A DNA stretch of 64,000 bases from Austropuccinia psidii (Eukaryota; Basidiomycota; Pucciniomycetes; Pucciniales; Sphaerophragmiaceae). The notes beneath the pieces were generated by a model, which was not told the DNA's origin, made no database searches, and was given only the letters and a program-made list of their open reading frames with translations. Both the position numbers and the translations under genes were made by a program. Shown here one piece after another: positions 46,810 through 58,012 of this stretch. Location: contig JALGQZ010000006.1 in the NCBI GenBank assembly GCA_023105745.1, positions 65,268,316-65,332,315 on the forward strand, given 5' to 3'. The number at the start of each line of letters is the position of its first letter. Position 1 is the stretch's first letter.

Positions 46810-48463
46810 TTCTTTTCTTGCTTATAAGATTCTCTGACCTCTTCAAATAAATCAGTCCCCATATCAGTTATATTAATCCCTTCAATTGGAATCTGTGGTT
46901 CACCTTCCAAGGGTACATAAGCTGGGTTATCAGGAGTGTTGGGTAATGCCCACGTGCTAAGTCCATCAGAATTCTTGTGAATGTTTCCTGCTTTGTGGAC
47001 TATAGTCATGTTTTTTCTATATTATTGAATGGCTATTTGCCATCTCAACATATGTCTGTTGGGAGTTTTCATGTTAAGAAGTGATTTTACTGCATTACGG
47101 TAAGTTATCACCTCAAAAAAATGCCATCAAGATAATAGTGTAATTTCTCAAGTGACCACACCAAACATAAGCACTCCATTTGGCTTGCACCATATCTGGC
47201 TTCTGTTGGTTTGATTTGCCTTGAGATGTAACAAACTGGTCCTTCTGTAGGTTTGTCATCAATAATTTGGACTTGATGTAGGGCTTCCCCTAATCCATCT
47301 CCACATGCATCAATGTACAACTTAAAAGGAATATTCCAGTCAGGCATGAGGAGTAAAGGTGCTTCTGCAAGAGCTTTCCTTATCTTCTCATAAGATTTAA
47401 TTCTCTCCTGTGTCATCTCAAATACAGTCTGTTGATCACAGATTCTATAAAGTGACTTGGCTAGAATTGCAAAGTCTTTCAAGTGTTTCCTATAATAACT
47501 GGCAAACCCAAGAAAAGACATCATTTCTTTTTTATTCTGGGGTATTGGCTTAAGTAACACTGCTGCTACTTTGTTTTTGTCAATACCCAAGCTTAAACCA
47601 GAAACAATATGTCCTAATTCTTTGAGTTCTTCAAAACCAAAATTGCATTTCTTAAGTGAAACTTTCATATTCACTTCTGCAACTTTGTGAAGTACTCTTG
47701 CAAGTCTTGCAAGGTGCAAAGACCATGAATCAGAACATATGATAATATCATCAATATAAATTATAAGCCATCCTCCAGACAATTCTGTGGGAAAGATTGT
47801 GTTCATCATTCTTTGATAATGGGATGGAGCATTTTTAATGACAAATGGAATTCTAAGATACTCATAAATACCACAGTGAGTGATAATTCTAAGTAATTTC
47901 TCAGCTTTAGGCATCAAAACTTTCTGATGGAAACCTTTCAATGCATCCATTGATGTTATATACTTGGCTTTAGACAGTTGAGTCAAGGTTTCTTAAATTC
48001 TAGGGATTGGATACCTATCTGGAACTGTGTAGGTATTCAATGCTCTGAAATCTCCAACCATTCTTGACTTGTCATTATGCCATTAAACAATAACAGGTGT
48101 TGTCACTTCAACTTCCTCATTATGGCCTACTTTACTTAGTACACCAAGTTGGATTAACTCTTGGATATGTTTTTCCAAGGCTTCTCTAGCTCTGGGACTG
48201 GCTGGATAAGCTGGTCCTCTAAGTACTGGAGAATACGGCCTGTCAATATTAAGAGCAATATCAACTTCATGTCCTCTTATAGCACCTAATGGTTCATTAT
48301 CAGAGGCAAATGCATTTTTGTATGTGTATAACACATTAAGAAGTTTATTCCTCACCTTGGGTGACAATGATGAATTAATTTGTGCTTCAAGAAGTTGATT
48401 AGACACAAATTCATCTTTGTAAGTATCCTTGACAGAAGATACTACAGATATTTGTTTTGGCAT
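46797..48463 (-). pseudogene. pol: Element C reverse transcriptase and RNase H
   Basis: 48083-48463 encodes the RT start (GHEVDIALNIDRPYSP, AYPASPRAREALEKHI), ending at a TAA. The same frame continues through DRYPIPRI, a TAA near 48000, and the long stretch 47108-47986. That stretch has D14 in [24 protein letters not shown], and an intact catalytic YIDD at 77-80. RNase H follows with [17 protein letters not shown] and [16 protein letters not shown] frameshift near 47110 and a TAA near 47025 lead to the 46797-47009 piece ([14 protein letters not shown]). It copies element RNA to DNA in Ty3-type elements; this copy cannot make a full product. Confidence 0.85.
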
Positions 48464-49596
48464 ATTGGAAAAAGCAAATTTTTGTCTTTTGTTATCCCCA
48501 ATTGTGAAATATCTGTCTTTATGGTTATTGATGTCATACCATAAATATTTAAGTAATCATTTCCAAGAATGATGTGCTGAGATGTGCAATTATCCATTAC
48601 TACTATCTCTGTCTTCATTCTTATGCTTCCTGCTGGATATGGAAATACAAGATTAGTGTCCAATATACCCAAGGCTTAAATGTTGTTACTGGCACTACTA
48701 AATTTTACACCTTCTATTGGTAATAGATGGTTTTTCCATTTAGGAAGTACAATTTGGAGATAATCCTTGCATACACAAGTGCAAAATGCCCCTGTATCCA
48801 AATTTACTTTGGCTTCAATATCACTCATCAAAACTGATGTGATACAGGATGCTCCAGCGGTGTAACCTTTTCCTCTGGCAGGTTTTGTTTTACATATTCT
48901 GGCATCTTGAATATTTATCAGGTTGCAGCAATCCTCACTGTACTGTGGCAAGTGGGTATGGATTTCTGTGACCTCAAAGAAAGCTGTAATGTTTTCAATG
49001 GGATAGTCCTCCACTGGTGTATATTCAGAGACTGCAGAATCTTGATCAGACTCCTTTTTCTCTTCAGTACACTGAATGTCTTCAATGACTTGAACTTCAT
49101 TGATTTTTGTCTTCTTGGTCCAAGTGTTAGCTAAATGTGAAGTACTTCCACATTTATGACACTTCAAGACAGGTCTTTCTGGTCTTTTATCTTCTCTGGG
49201 AATCTTTGGGACCATCTTGGATTCCATAGGGATTTTAGTCCAAGTTTTACCAATTCTTGTTCTGGTAATGATATCTTCCATTGCATTAATGTAGTCCTCT
49301 GTTGAACAGGGTTCTACACATCTGCTTTTGATAGCATGTTCCAGTTCTCCTCCACACTTTCTTAATATCTTCATATTAATAATAGTGTCAGACATATCTG
49401 GGTGTAAAGCAGATAATCTGTCTTTTTGTTTGAAGAACCAAGTAAGTGGTTTATCTTTCTCTGAGTTAAAAATGGCACTTTCAAAAGCAATTTCCATTTT
49501 AAACCTCCAAGAATTGTTGTCCCATTTGGTAATCACTTCAGATTTCCACCAAGACCAATCATGCATTCCTAATCCATTCTCATCTTGTAATACCAT
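48442..49596 (-). pseudogene. pol: Element C capsid C-terminus, zinc knuckle and protease
   Basis: 307 codons plus a continuation. Capsid end: WSWWKSEVITKW, LRKCGGELEHAIKSRC and STEDYINAMEDII. Then a zinc knuckle CHKCGSTSHLANTW in which the last Cys is Trp, an acidic linker, and the protease with KVNLDTGAFCTCVC (DTG). A TAA at ~48673 splits off the protease C-terminus (IILGNDYLNIYG, 48442-48672). A frameshift at ~48455 leads into RT and one at ~49580 joins it to the N-terminal capsid. Confidence 0.85.
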
Positions 49597-51017
49597 TTCT
49601 TTGCAGTTCTGCTAAACAGAGAGTGTAATTTCCCCACTATGATTTCATCAGGTATACTAAAGTCTTCTTGTAACATATCAATAGTCCTGATGAACTCAAT
49701 ATGGTTATATTCTCCTTCACCAGAGAATGTTGGCCATTCTTCTAATTTGGGAATATCTTTGACAGAGACAACATTTTCTCCTAGAAGTGGGGTAAAACTT
49801 CCTTTAACAGAAAGCTTTTCTTCAGTTAAGGGTGTAGAATGTCTTGGCATATGTGGTTCTTAATTCTTACAAATTTGTTCTACATTTGCAATGATTTTGT
49901 CCTTTAACTTTTGCCTTTCACTGTCACTTTTTGCTAAATGTGTAGCAAATTGATTGGTATTCTCAGATATTCCTAAGATATGATCTTTCAGAATTTTAAG
50001 TTTGTCATTAATGTTAAAAATGGAAAGATCTTCCATTTCATCATTCTGAATCTGACATGTACTCTCAATTCTGCTACAAGCATTGATAATTGAATCAAAT
50101 CTGGAATTTGTTAATTCATACCATTCAGTATATTTCTTCTCATGTTTTTTCAATTCATTAATATCTGATGATATTTTAGTTAACTTTGAATCAAGCTTAC
50201 CAATTTCCACATTAATACTACTTTGTACGTGATTTATTTGCGTGGAAAGGTCCTGTTCATCCTTTCCTGCTCCTTAGCTGTGAATTCCATAAGAGTTCTG
50301 GCCATGTTGAACACACTGTCCACTGCTGAAGGCTCTAATTTGGGGATCCTGTACCCTTGTGGGTAAGGTCTGTGCCAATTTCATTTGCCTTTGCCCTTGC
50401 CCTGATGGTTCTTGGGACCTCTCTGATTCTTCTGAGGTCCTTTGGGCTTTTCTTTGGACACTTCTGGAGCTGGTTTGGAGCTGGTAGACGCCACTGGGGC
50501 CTCTGTCTCCAGAGCTGGAGTCATCTCCAGTTCCTTCTTCTGGTCTATGGATAAAAGACTTTGGTTCTTCAACCAATTCTTTATCTTTTTGACCATGTCT
50601 TTGCAAGACAGGGGGCTCCATCCTCCTAAGAGTTCTATGGTCTTCTCCTGACCCAGAAAGCTCTTGATGTGTAAGTAGGAGTTCATGGCCCCCTGCCAAA
50701 GGCTTGGGCATATTTCCCACTCTTCTTCTTTGGCTGCTCTGAACCAATTTTTGTACTGGCATTGATATGTTTCTATTGCTGCCACTTGAAAATGGTTCAG
50801 CTGTGGAAATATTGTCATGAATCAGTTCAGGCTCAGAATTCACGTCAAAATCTGTGGATACAGACCTTGGGGAATGGGGGGCAACTCTGGCATCCTCCAA
50901 ATGTGTCTTTCTTGTGGAAGATTTGGAACTTCTGGATTTGGTCTTGCCTCTTCCTTTTCCACATCCTTCTGGTTGGACTGAATGGTTTCTTCCATTTCTG
51001 GTATGCACCATTTTCAC
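49569..51017 (-). pseudogene. gag: Element C gag: N-terminal region, coiled coil and capsid start
   Basis: Begins with ATG at 51017. 247 codons of S/R/G/Q-rich sequence (SEPEL, GSNRNISMPVQ) run to a TAA at 50274. The same frame continues with a coiled-coil-like stretch (49860-50210: EIGKLDSKLTKISSDINELKK), a TAA at 49860, and 49569-49850 with KLEEWPTFSGEGEYNHIEF and VGKLHSLFSRTAKKWYY, the capsid N-terminus. Order and motifs match B at 38180-39807. It contains the overlapping frame at 50381-50818. Confidence 0.85.
50381..50818 (-). CDS. Overlapping second frame in element C gag (145 codons)
   Basis: Starts ATG (MTIFPQLNHF), offset +1 from the gag frame and entirely within it, with no stop. 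It contains YKNWFRAAKEEEWEICPSLW, QGAMNSYLHIKSFLG, GGWSPLSCKDMVKKIKNWL and a Lys/Pro/Gly-rich basic tail (GPKNHQGKGKGK). The first ~75 residues form a compact helical, Trp-rich block also found in B. The basic tail suggests nucleic-acid binding. Which of the two frames is the main product, or whether both are made, cannot be told from sequence alone. Chance is unlikely because both the offset and the residues recur in element B. Confidence 0.6.
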   Translation of the reverse strand: MTIFPQLNHFQVAAIETYQCQYKNWFRAAKEEEWEICPSLWQGAMNSYLHIKSFLGQEKTIELLGGWSPLSCKDMVKKIKNWLKNQSLLSIDQKKELEMTPALETEAPVASTSSKPAPEVSKEKPKGPQKNQRGPKNHQGKGKGK

Positions 51018-51062
51018 GTCAATTTAAAGATAAAAGGTGAAAATATAAGATAAAATACACAC

Positions 51063-51221
51063 CTTTTGGTGGTAATTTAGCCTTTTCTGAGTTAAATAAG
51101 GTGCCTCTTTTAGAAATTTGCACCTCAATACTGTCTTCAGATTCTTCTTCTGACGATTCTGGACTAGTAATATATCTTTTACTGAGTCTGTTTCCAGCTG
51201 CACAGAATTTGATTAAAGACA
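51063..51221 (-). other. Leader exon of element C
   Basis: A 159-base open segment preceded by TTTTTTTCTAG (acceptor-like) and followed by AAAAG/GTGTGT (donor-like). It encodes LIKFCAAGNRLSKRY, then an acidic serine patch (SSEEESEDS) and KAKLPPK. It lies in the same place as the leader exons of A and B but its sequence is different. The ~370 bases between it and the primer site show no gene. Confidence 0.5.
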
Positions 51222-51593
51222 CTAGAAAAAAATTATAAAAGATGAAAATTATTTTTTAGACTTTTTTAAAATATTTTTAAAGATTGTTTATAAGTTTGAT
51301 ATTTTTTAATATTAAAAAAATTATTCTTTTCAAAGTAAAAAATTCAAATTCAAGATTTTGAATGAAAATTAATTCAGATTAACTCAAAGAATAATTTGAA
51401 AGGTTTGTGGATGTGAAAAGCTATGTGTAGTAACAGTATAAAATTAAACCAAATTCCTCAATGAAAAAGATTTCCAAAACAATTTCAAAAATAAGAATTA
51501 TTTTAACTTTAAAATGAAAGAAAAAATTATCAAATTAATATATTTTAGAGCTTAAGAAAATGTTAATTAAGGGTAAAAGGTTCAAAAAACATG

Positions 51594-51605
51594 GCCAGGC
51601 CCCCA
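51594..51605 (-). other. Primer-binding site of element C
   Basis: Minus-strand TGGGGGCCTGGC, two bases inside the LTR end, identical to T1 and element A. Confidence 0.7.
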
Positions 51606-51607
51606 AA

Positions 51608-53360
51608 TGTAAGATGTGACTATGAAACTGATGATAATATTACTATTAATCAACAGTACTATGTCTATTCTTATGAAATATAATAATAAAATATTATTAT
51701 AACCACAATTAAATAATTAAAGAATTATTTCTTTCATGTGTTAAGCACTCTAAATGATTTTAACAGTGAGCAAGTAATTGTCTACAAGAATCAATTACAA
51801 GAAGATTTTAATAATAAAACTTCTTTTATTAAAATAATAAGATTATTTGAATATATAATTATCTTTTGCAAGAATAATTATAATGATAATTATTGAAAAA
51901 AACTAATTTTAGAGAAAAACTTTAAGAATTAAAAATAAATCACTCACTATTATTCCAAAGAGCTTATTGAAAGATAATATTGAGAGATTTGACGTAGAAT
52001 TGTGGATTTTAAGGATCAAAATGGATTTATAACAGTATTACAACAATATATAGTTGGATTATATGATTTCACGTCATTCTGATTGATTCTGAAACATTTA
52101 AAATACTTAAGAATAGCTATAACTAATACTTACTTTTTGGTAATAATGGTTTAAATGATAATAAGATGATGTGGAAAAAACAGAAAGAGGAGGCCTCTTT
52201 TAAGTCAACAACAGCTCACAGAGGCGTGCCATGGAGGAAACTGAAAAACAAGTGAGTGAGAAAACAATAAATTCTTTTGGATTATTGATTGCATCATCTG
52301 TTGTCATGTAAGATTATCATAATTACTTAATTAATGTTTTACGTGACTACCAAACCCAATATGGTTAAGAATAAAAGGTTTAACATCTGTAAATCTTCTT
52401 TTATTCCAAAATAATCATTGATTTCTCAAAGTTATCAATGTTATTGCCAATTTCATCACAGGTTGTAATTACAGTGACTTTTTGAAGATTCAGTGTTTCA
52501 CGTGGAATAGTCAAAAATGGACTGTAAGTAAAGCTTTGAATATTACTAGTAAAACTAAAATTTTTTTTGGTTGTACCATAGATAATACAGTTCTCCATTA
52601 GTACTGAAAGTTTCAGAAATATTAATCAAGAATTGTATTTTAATGAATTTTTGAAGTTCTTACCTCATTTCTACGTAGAATTGCAAATATCAGTGTTTCA
52701 CTGGTTGCTATGAGGTAAATCAATGGATACAAGTCCAAAAAGGGTTTTAATTACTCTTGTGGGGTTTATCCAAGGAAAGTCATTAAGAATTGACATGGTT
52801 ATAGGAGGCTAAGTAGCTTTTTACCTCCTTGGCACGTCAAAATAGCAGGTTATTTGCTCTTTTCTTAAGTTTTACTGTAGTTGTAACATGGTAACCAGGT
52901 TCCCAAAAGGTTTTAGTTTACCAATTAGGCCAACATCAGCCATGGATCCAAGCTTTGCAGCTGTCCACACCACTGAGGCCTCAGAAGTTGGGTACCCTGG
53001 CTCTCTTTAATGTCTTTTGTCCCCCTTGCCTATTTTTCACGTCAAAATAGAGATTTAAGCTTCAAGTGAGATATCCACTATGGGTGTACCAAAAGTCCAT
53101 GTAAGAATAGCATGATATTAAGTGCTCAAAACATGAATAACACTGTTCTTAGTGTATATGTAACATGGGATTTCTCACATTCCCATTATTTTGGCATGAA
53201 ATTAAGAAAAACAAATATTTTCACGGATCTTTTATGTGGTATTGAAGTATTTTCCAGTTTACCACCTCAAAGAATTAATTTGAGCTTATTCACTCTATGG
53301 AACTACCCTGGGTGACATTTTGTGTAGAATCCAAATCTTGTCTTAAATCCATGGATTTAC
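51608..53360 (-). repeat. Element C 5' LTR, main part
   Basis: Collinear with the 3' LTR up to ATCCATGGATTTAC at 53360, where element D begins. The remainder is at 62442-62591. The whole 5' LTR is ~1.90 kb. Confidence 0.9.
52401..52598 (-). CDS. 65-codon open frame inside element C 5' LTR
   Basis: Second copy of the LTR frame at 44092-44289, same start and stop. Differences include FSFTSN for YCFTSK and TIPRETL for TILCETL. No recognised domain. Confidence 0.3.
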   Translation of the reverse strand: MENCIIYGTTKKNFSFTSNIQSFTYSPFLTIPRETLNLQKVTVITTCDEIGNNIDNFEKSMIILE

Positions 53361-54122
53361 TGTCACAGGGGCTCTTCGAAGTGAAGAGGGCCTGGCACTC
53401 AGTAAACTGGGACTCACTTATGGAGGGCTCAGAGATATGGTAAGAAAGGATACACTTAAGAGTGTTAAAGATGAATTACTAAAAGAATGAATATAAGAAG
53501 CAGCAACAAAAAGAATAAGAATAAAGAATAGAAGAGCCAACCACAAACAAGTCCAAGTCCACTGTTTCAACCTGTCAGAATGGAAAGAGAAGGGTTAATA
53601 AGGATATGGCCACCCAACTCATACTGTACAGGCGAAGAGAGAAAAGGCAAAGACTAACTTAGAATTAAATAATTATAATACCCAAATATAAGGATAAGAA
53701 TAATTATGAAATAATAAATAAACTAAATTAATTAACTGGGGAAAAGTCCCCAGGGGGGAGAAAGAGGGGCTGGTATATGTGAGAATCACCAGCCCTGATC
53801 CAGAGGAAGAATTTTCATGAGAATAATTGATGATTGAATTGAGTCTGGCCAATACAGGTCCTGTACGGCTGTACAGAACCTGTACAAGAGGTGTGGTGTA
53901 TTTGAGTGATCATACAGTTCCATATTGGTGTATTGAAACTGTATTGGGTGAATCCAACCTGTACAGGTGTTGACAGGCTGTATGGATGTACCAGGCTGTA
54001 TGCATGTTTCAGAATGAAGATTGCTGAAACTGAATGCTGATGCAGATACTGGATTTTCTGATTTGGGGTGTTTTAGTGGGTGTATGAATGAATACCCTTA
54101 CCCCTGATGGATGGTTGTTACA
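53361..54122 (-). repeat. Element D 3' LTR (762 bp)
   Basis: On the minus strand it runs TGTAACAACCATCC to CCCCTGTGACA. It contains the hairpin CTGGGGA/TCCCCAG and the same CTAAATTAATTAACT string (53723-53737) discussed for the 5' LTR. Confidence 0.93.
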
Positions 54123-54140
54123 GTATCCCCCTCTTGAAAC
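54123..54140 (-). other. Polypurine tract of element D
   Basis: Minus-strand TTCAAGAGGGGGATAC directly precedes the LTR start TGTAAC. Confidence 0.7.
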
Positions 54141-54529
54141 TGGTGGGCTCCTGAACACCATAATACCCTTCCACTGTTGAGTGGCATCTCACTACCCCAC
54201 ACAATTATTTGAAAAGTTTTCTTTTGACCATAATCTCGAAATCCTTCTCCATCTCTTCTCTTGTCCATTAAGTTTATTTCCCCCCTTCTTTAACTTTGAG
54301 TCAATACCCCACTTCGAACTGTTCTTCTGATTTCAACAACTGACGTCCTTGGGGCATGGCCTTGGGTTGTATCCCAAAATGATGGCCACTGAGCTCTTGT
54401 GCTCAAAAAATGGTGCCAGATGAGTATATGAAGTGTACTCATCTGGCCAGCCCAATCAAGGAAAATGATGGTGACAAGAATTCAGGGGTCTTGTCCCCAA
54501 TGGCCTTCAAATGCCTCAACCAGCCCTTA

Positions 54530-55080
54530 TAGTGATTTTGGGCTGGTGCCTTCTCTATGGAGGATCTTGAGGATCCTTGAATTTATGGCCATTTTGGCCT
54601 CTTTTGGATCCTTGGTGTCTTTGGGGTGAAATGTGGTTCATGGCCAATTCTGGCCTTTTCTTGGGTCCTGGGTGTTTTTGATGTGATTTTGGTTCATGGC
54701 CTTTTATGGCCAAATTGTGGTTGTTGGTAATTTTCTGGCCTTTTTGGCCTTTTTGAGTCTTTGGGGTCCTACGGTCCGCGGGCCATGGACCGTACGCCGC
54801 GGTCCGCGGTCCGCGGGGGTTATTGGAAGCCCCCAGGACCAGAATGGACCCCTTGGGCCCAAATTTGCTGGTGACCCAAGGGGGTCATGGGGCCTAAAAT
54901 GGCCCAAAATCAATAAATTCACCTTTATGGCCTGGACCCATTGGTGGGGTCCAGGACCACCAAAAACTTGGCCTCCCCCAAACTTGCAGGGGAGGCCCCC
55001 CATGCTGACTCCAGCGCCCAAAGGGGCCTTGGACCTTGACTTTGAGAGGTTTTGAGGGGGGCCATGATTGACTTGTGGCC
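54530..55080. other. GC-rich block in element D 3' untranslated tail
   Basis: About 550 bases clearly richer in G and C than anything nearby, full of GGCC, CCTTTTGG and GGGGCC-type words. Both strands stay open for over 100 codons (54696-55055 plus, 54704-55021 minus), with Pro/Gly/Trp-rich translations lacking motifs. I judge these openings to be a by-product of composition. It lies between the chromodomain and the 3' LTR, so it is transcribed as 3' tail. Confidence 0.6.
54770..54794. other. GC-rich hairpin TACGGTCC/GGACCGTA
   Basis: Perfect 8-bp arms around GCGGGCCAT, followed by three CGCGGTC-type repeats (54797-54815). It has the densest CpG content seen in this window. Confidence 0.7.
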
Positions 55081-55460
55081 CAATTCCCTTGAGGTTGAAC
55101 TTTTAATTTGACGTGGACTTGACGATTTGGGTGGAGTGAAATCCAGCGTCTTGTTCCTGTTTACGGTTGGTTTGACTCCTATTCATGCTCTTATAATAAC
55201 TAATAAATGAGATAAGATAAAATGATTAAAATAATAAAAGAACCTCCCAATACGTGATTTGGGGAGGGGATGCTGCTGCTTTAAAGAAATAAAAGAAAGA
55301 AAATTATACAAGTAAAGAAAGAAACAAAACTAAAAGAATAAGAGAAAATGAGGGTAAAGAAAGAAATAAAGAAAAAGTCCTGATGGTTGGTCCTTCTTGT
55401 GGTGAGTTGCTTGATTCTGGCCAAAAGTGTCTGAAAGAAATGAGAACCAAGCATTTTGAT

Positions 55461-55936
55461 GCTCACAGAGTGGCCAAGGTGATGTTTTACAAGAAGTAGA
55501 ACCCTCAGGGATGCATACCAGGAGATGGAACTTACTTTCATAACTTCCACTCCCCACCAAGCACCATAAAATTGAAAAGAATCGCCATAAATGACTTCTG
55601 AGATGAATTGCCATAAATGACTTCTGAAATGAATTTCCATAAATGACTTGAAGTAATGAATGTCTTGAATTATGATGATTGGCATAAAATGAAATGATAA
55701 ATAGAGAAAGAAATGAAAAAAAAATAAAGAAGAAAACATTGGGCCATATCTTGATAAGGTCCAAATGGAGGGTATTGATGTTGTATGCTTCCTGAACCTG
55801 TCCAAAGAAATGACAAGTGCTCACAAAGTGGCCAAGGTGATGCTTACAAAAACATATGGGTAGAATACCCCCTTAAAGGTGCATGCCAGGAGAGGAACTT
55901 ACTTTCATAACTTCTTCTCCCCACCAAGCACCATAA
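55461..55936. repeat. Duplicated ~110 bp segment and 26-bp tandem repeat
   Basis: 55461-55570 and 55819-55936 are diverged direct copies (CTCACA-AGTGGCCAAGGTGATG, ACTTACTTTCATAACTTC, CTCCCCACCAAGCACCATAAA). Between them 55584-55661 holds three 26-base repeats (GCCATAAATGACTTCTGA core). On the minus strand each long copy contains GAAAGTAAGTTCC, a good splice-donor match. Confidence 0.75.
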
Positions 55937-55937
55937 A

Positions 55938-56252
55938 TCAAACTCTTGAGGTATTTGGGCCAGGCTTGTCTGGATATAATGAATGGAAATCCTTGACAAG
56001 GTCTGGTGAGTTGGTAAGGTTTGAAGCTGGTTCCCAAGTGGTTCTTTCTGGGGCTTCACTGAATCCTTTCCACTCTACAAGATACCATAACTTACCTCTT
56101 TTGAGTTTTGAGTCCAGAACCTGAGCCACTTCCCATTCTTCTTGCTCCTCCACTAAGACTGGTGGTGGCGCAATTGATGTCGATTTGGGATAGTTGATTG
56201 CTTGACTGGTTCTAATAAGGACACATGGAATACAGGGTGAACTGTCTTCCAT
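55938..56252 (-). pseudogene. pol: Element D chromodomain
   Basis: Encodes EEWEVAQVLDSKLKRGKLWY, LVEWKGFSEAPERTTWEP and NLTNSPDLVKDFHSLYP, the complete chromodomain fold pattern (aromatic cage residues in the W-Y-L-V-x-W and W-E-P segments). In chromoviruses this domain sits at the integrase C-terminus and directs insertion to marked chromatin. It is out of frame with the integrase by one base: the integrase frame reads through NRHQLRHHQS to a stop at 56153 while this frame takes over near 56165. Confidence 0.88.
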
Positions 56253-57415
56253 TGCTGAGGCAACTTGAGGTGATATGCATGGCTGCCAATCTTCTTCAGA
56301 ACTTCAAAGGGTCCCAACCATCTTTCTGATAATTTCTTGGTGGGTCTTGTTGTCTTGATGTTCTTGGAAGCCAGCCATACTTTGTCCCCAGGTTGGAAAT
56401 CAGGTGGAATTGCCCTATTTATATCTGCATACTTCTTGAATCTCCTTATTTCTGACTCTAATTCTTCTTTGACAACTTGCTGTACTGATTGGAGTTTTGT
56501 TGATAACTTTCCAGCAGGTGAGTCTTGAGAAATATGGATTGAGTCAAAGCTGGGATTTCTTCCATAAATGGTGAAAAAAGGTGATTGCTTGGTGGATGAG
56601 TGTTCTGCATTATTATAGGCAAATTCAGCCAGAGGGAGCCAGGTGTGCCAGTCATCTTGATGATAGCTGACATACATCCGGAGGTACTGTTCTAGTATCT
56701 GATTTACCCTCTCTGTCTGTCCATCTGTTTCAGGGTGAAAGGCAGTTGAAAGATCTCTTGATATCTTGAGCTGCTGACACAATTGAGTCCATAATGATGA
56801 AACAAATAATGATCCTCTATCACTGACAATACTGACTGGAAGTCCATGCTTGGAAAATACATGACTAATGAAGATTTGAGCTAATTCCAGAGCAGTGATT
56901 GTGCCATAAGTTGGAATGAAGATTGCCATTTTTGAGAATCTGTCCACAACTACTAAAATTGAATCAAAGTTGTTTGACAGAGGCAATTGAGTGATGAAGT
57001 CCATTGATAAAGAATTCCAAGGACCAGACGGAATTGAAAGAGGCTTGAGTAATCCAAACTTCTTGTGATGAATGTTCTTGTTTCTTGAACATTGCTGACA
57101 TGAGGACACATAGTCCTTGATGAATTGATTCATGCCAGCCCAATAAAAACCCCTCTTGATGAGCTTGAGGGTCTTCTCCTGGCCAGGATGGCCAGCCAAT
57201 GGTGAGTCATGATGCTTTTGAAGAATATTGAGTTGAAGTTCTTCATTTCTTGGGATTACCACTCTATCTTTGAATAATAATAACTTGGCTTGAGGTTCAA
57301 GAGAATAATCTGGAAATGATTCACCTCTTGCTAGTTGCTTGAGTATTTCTTTATAATCTTTGTCTTGCCATACTTCTTTTTGAATCTTGTCCACGAAATC
57401 TGAGAAAATTTCCAC
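56153..57415 (-). pseudogene. pol: Element D integrase
   Basis: A 420-codon open stretch. Zinc-binding domain: H69 and H76 (HHDSPLAGH), C106 and C109 (CQQC). Catalytic core: D139 (SMDFITQLP), D199 (VSDRGSLF) and E235 (DGQTERVNQ), with 35 residues between the last two. The C-terminal part has GDKVWLASKNI and LGPFEVLKKIGSHAYHLKLP, ending in VFHVSLLEPV. All key residues are present. A TAA at 57434 separates it from RNase H in the same frame, and a one-base shift cuts it from its chromodomain. The core resembles Tf1/Tf2-type integrases as I recall them. Confidence 0.9.
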
Positions 57416-57433
57416 TTTGATTGAGAAGAATCT

Positions 57434-58012
57434 TTACTCTTGAATTCCATCTTGCTTAAGTATTTGATGAAAATTATGAGGATTCTTGCTGATGAAGTCC
57501 ACCCCCCTCTCTGGGTACACGTCGTCCCGACGTGACAAGGCATCTGGCAAAGTGGCCAGCCTGCCTGGGCGGTAAGTGATAGTGAAATGAAATTCTGAGA
57601 GAAATTCAGCCCAACGGGCCTGACGACGAGTAAGAACTTTGGAAGACATGAAAAACTGCAAGGAAGAGTGGTCTGTCAAGACCTCAGAAGGATTGGAAAG
57701 AGAAAGAAGAAATGCCCTCCAGCGCTTGAGGGCCCAAAAAATGCCAAGGAGTTCCTTGTCATGAATTTCATAGTTGAGTTCAGCTGGTAAGAGCTTGCGA
57801 CTATCAAATGCAATGGGATGCTTTCCAGAGTCATTCACCTGACTCAGTACGGCGCCCAATGCATAATCAGAAGCATCAGTCTCTACAATAGTAGGTAGAG
57901 ATGGATTGAAATGGGATAAGATAGGAGCAGAGGTGAAAGCTTCTTTGAGTGCTTTAAACTGACTAAGAGCTTCATCATTGAAGATGAAAGGAGATTTTTT
58001 TTGAGAAGGGAA
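57434..58012 (-). pseudogene. pol: Element D RNase H and linker
   Basis: 57434-57859 encodes GAVLSQVNDSGKHPIAFDSR, YEIHDKELLGIFWALKRWR and VLTDHSSLQFF, the typical Ty3 RNase H acidic-residue segments (E of YEIHDKE, D of TDHSS), then TYRPGRLATLPDALSRR. The same frame is readable upstream to the frameshift near 58005. It ends GIQE with the TAA at 57434. Confidence 0.88.

Noticed and set aside
54696..55055. 119-codon plus-strand frame in the GC block
   Set aside because: Antisense to element D, with an equally open frame on the other strand; open because of base composition, with no domain.
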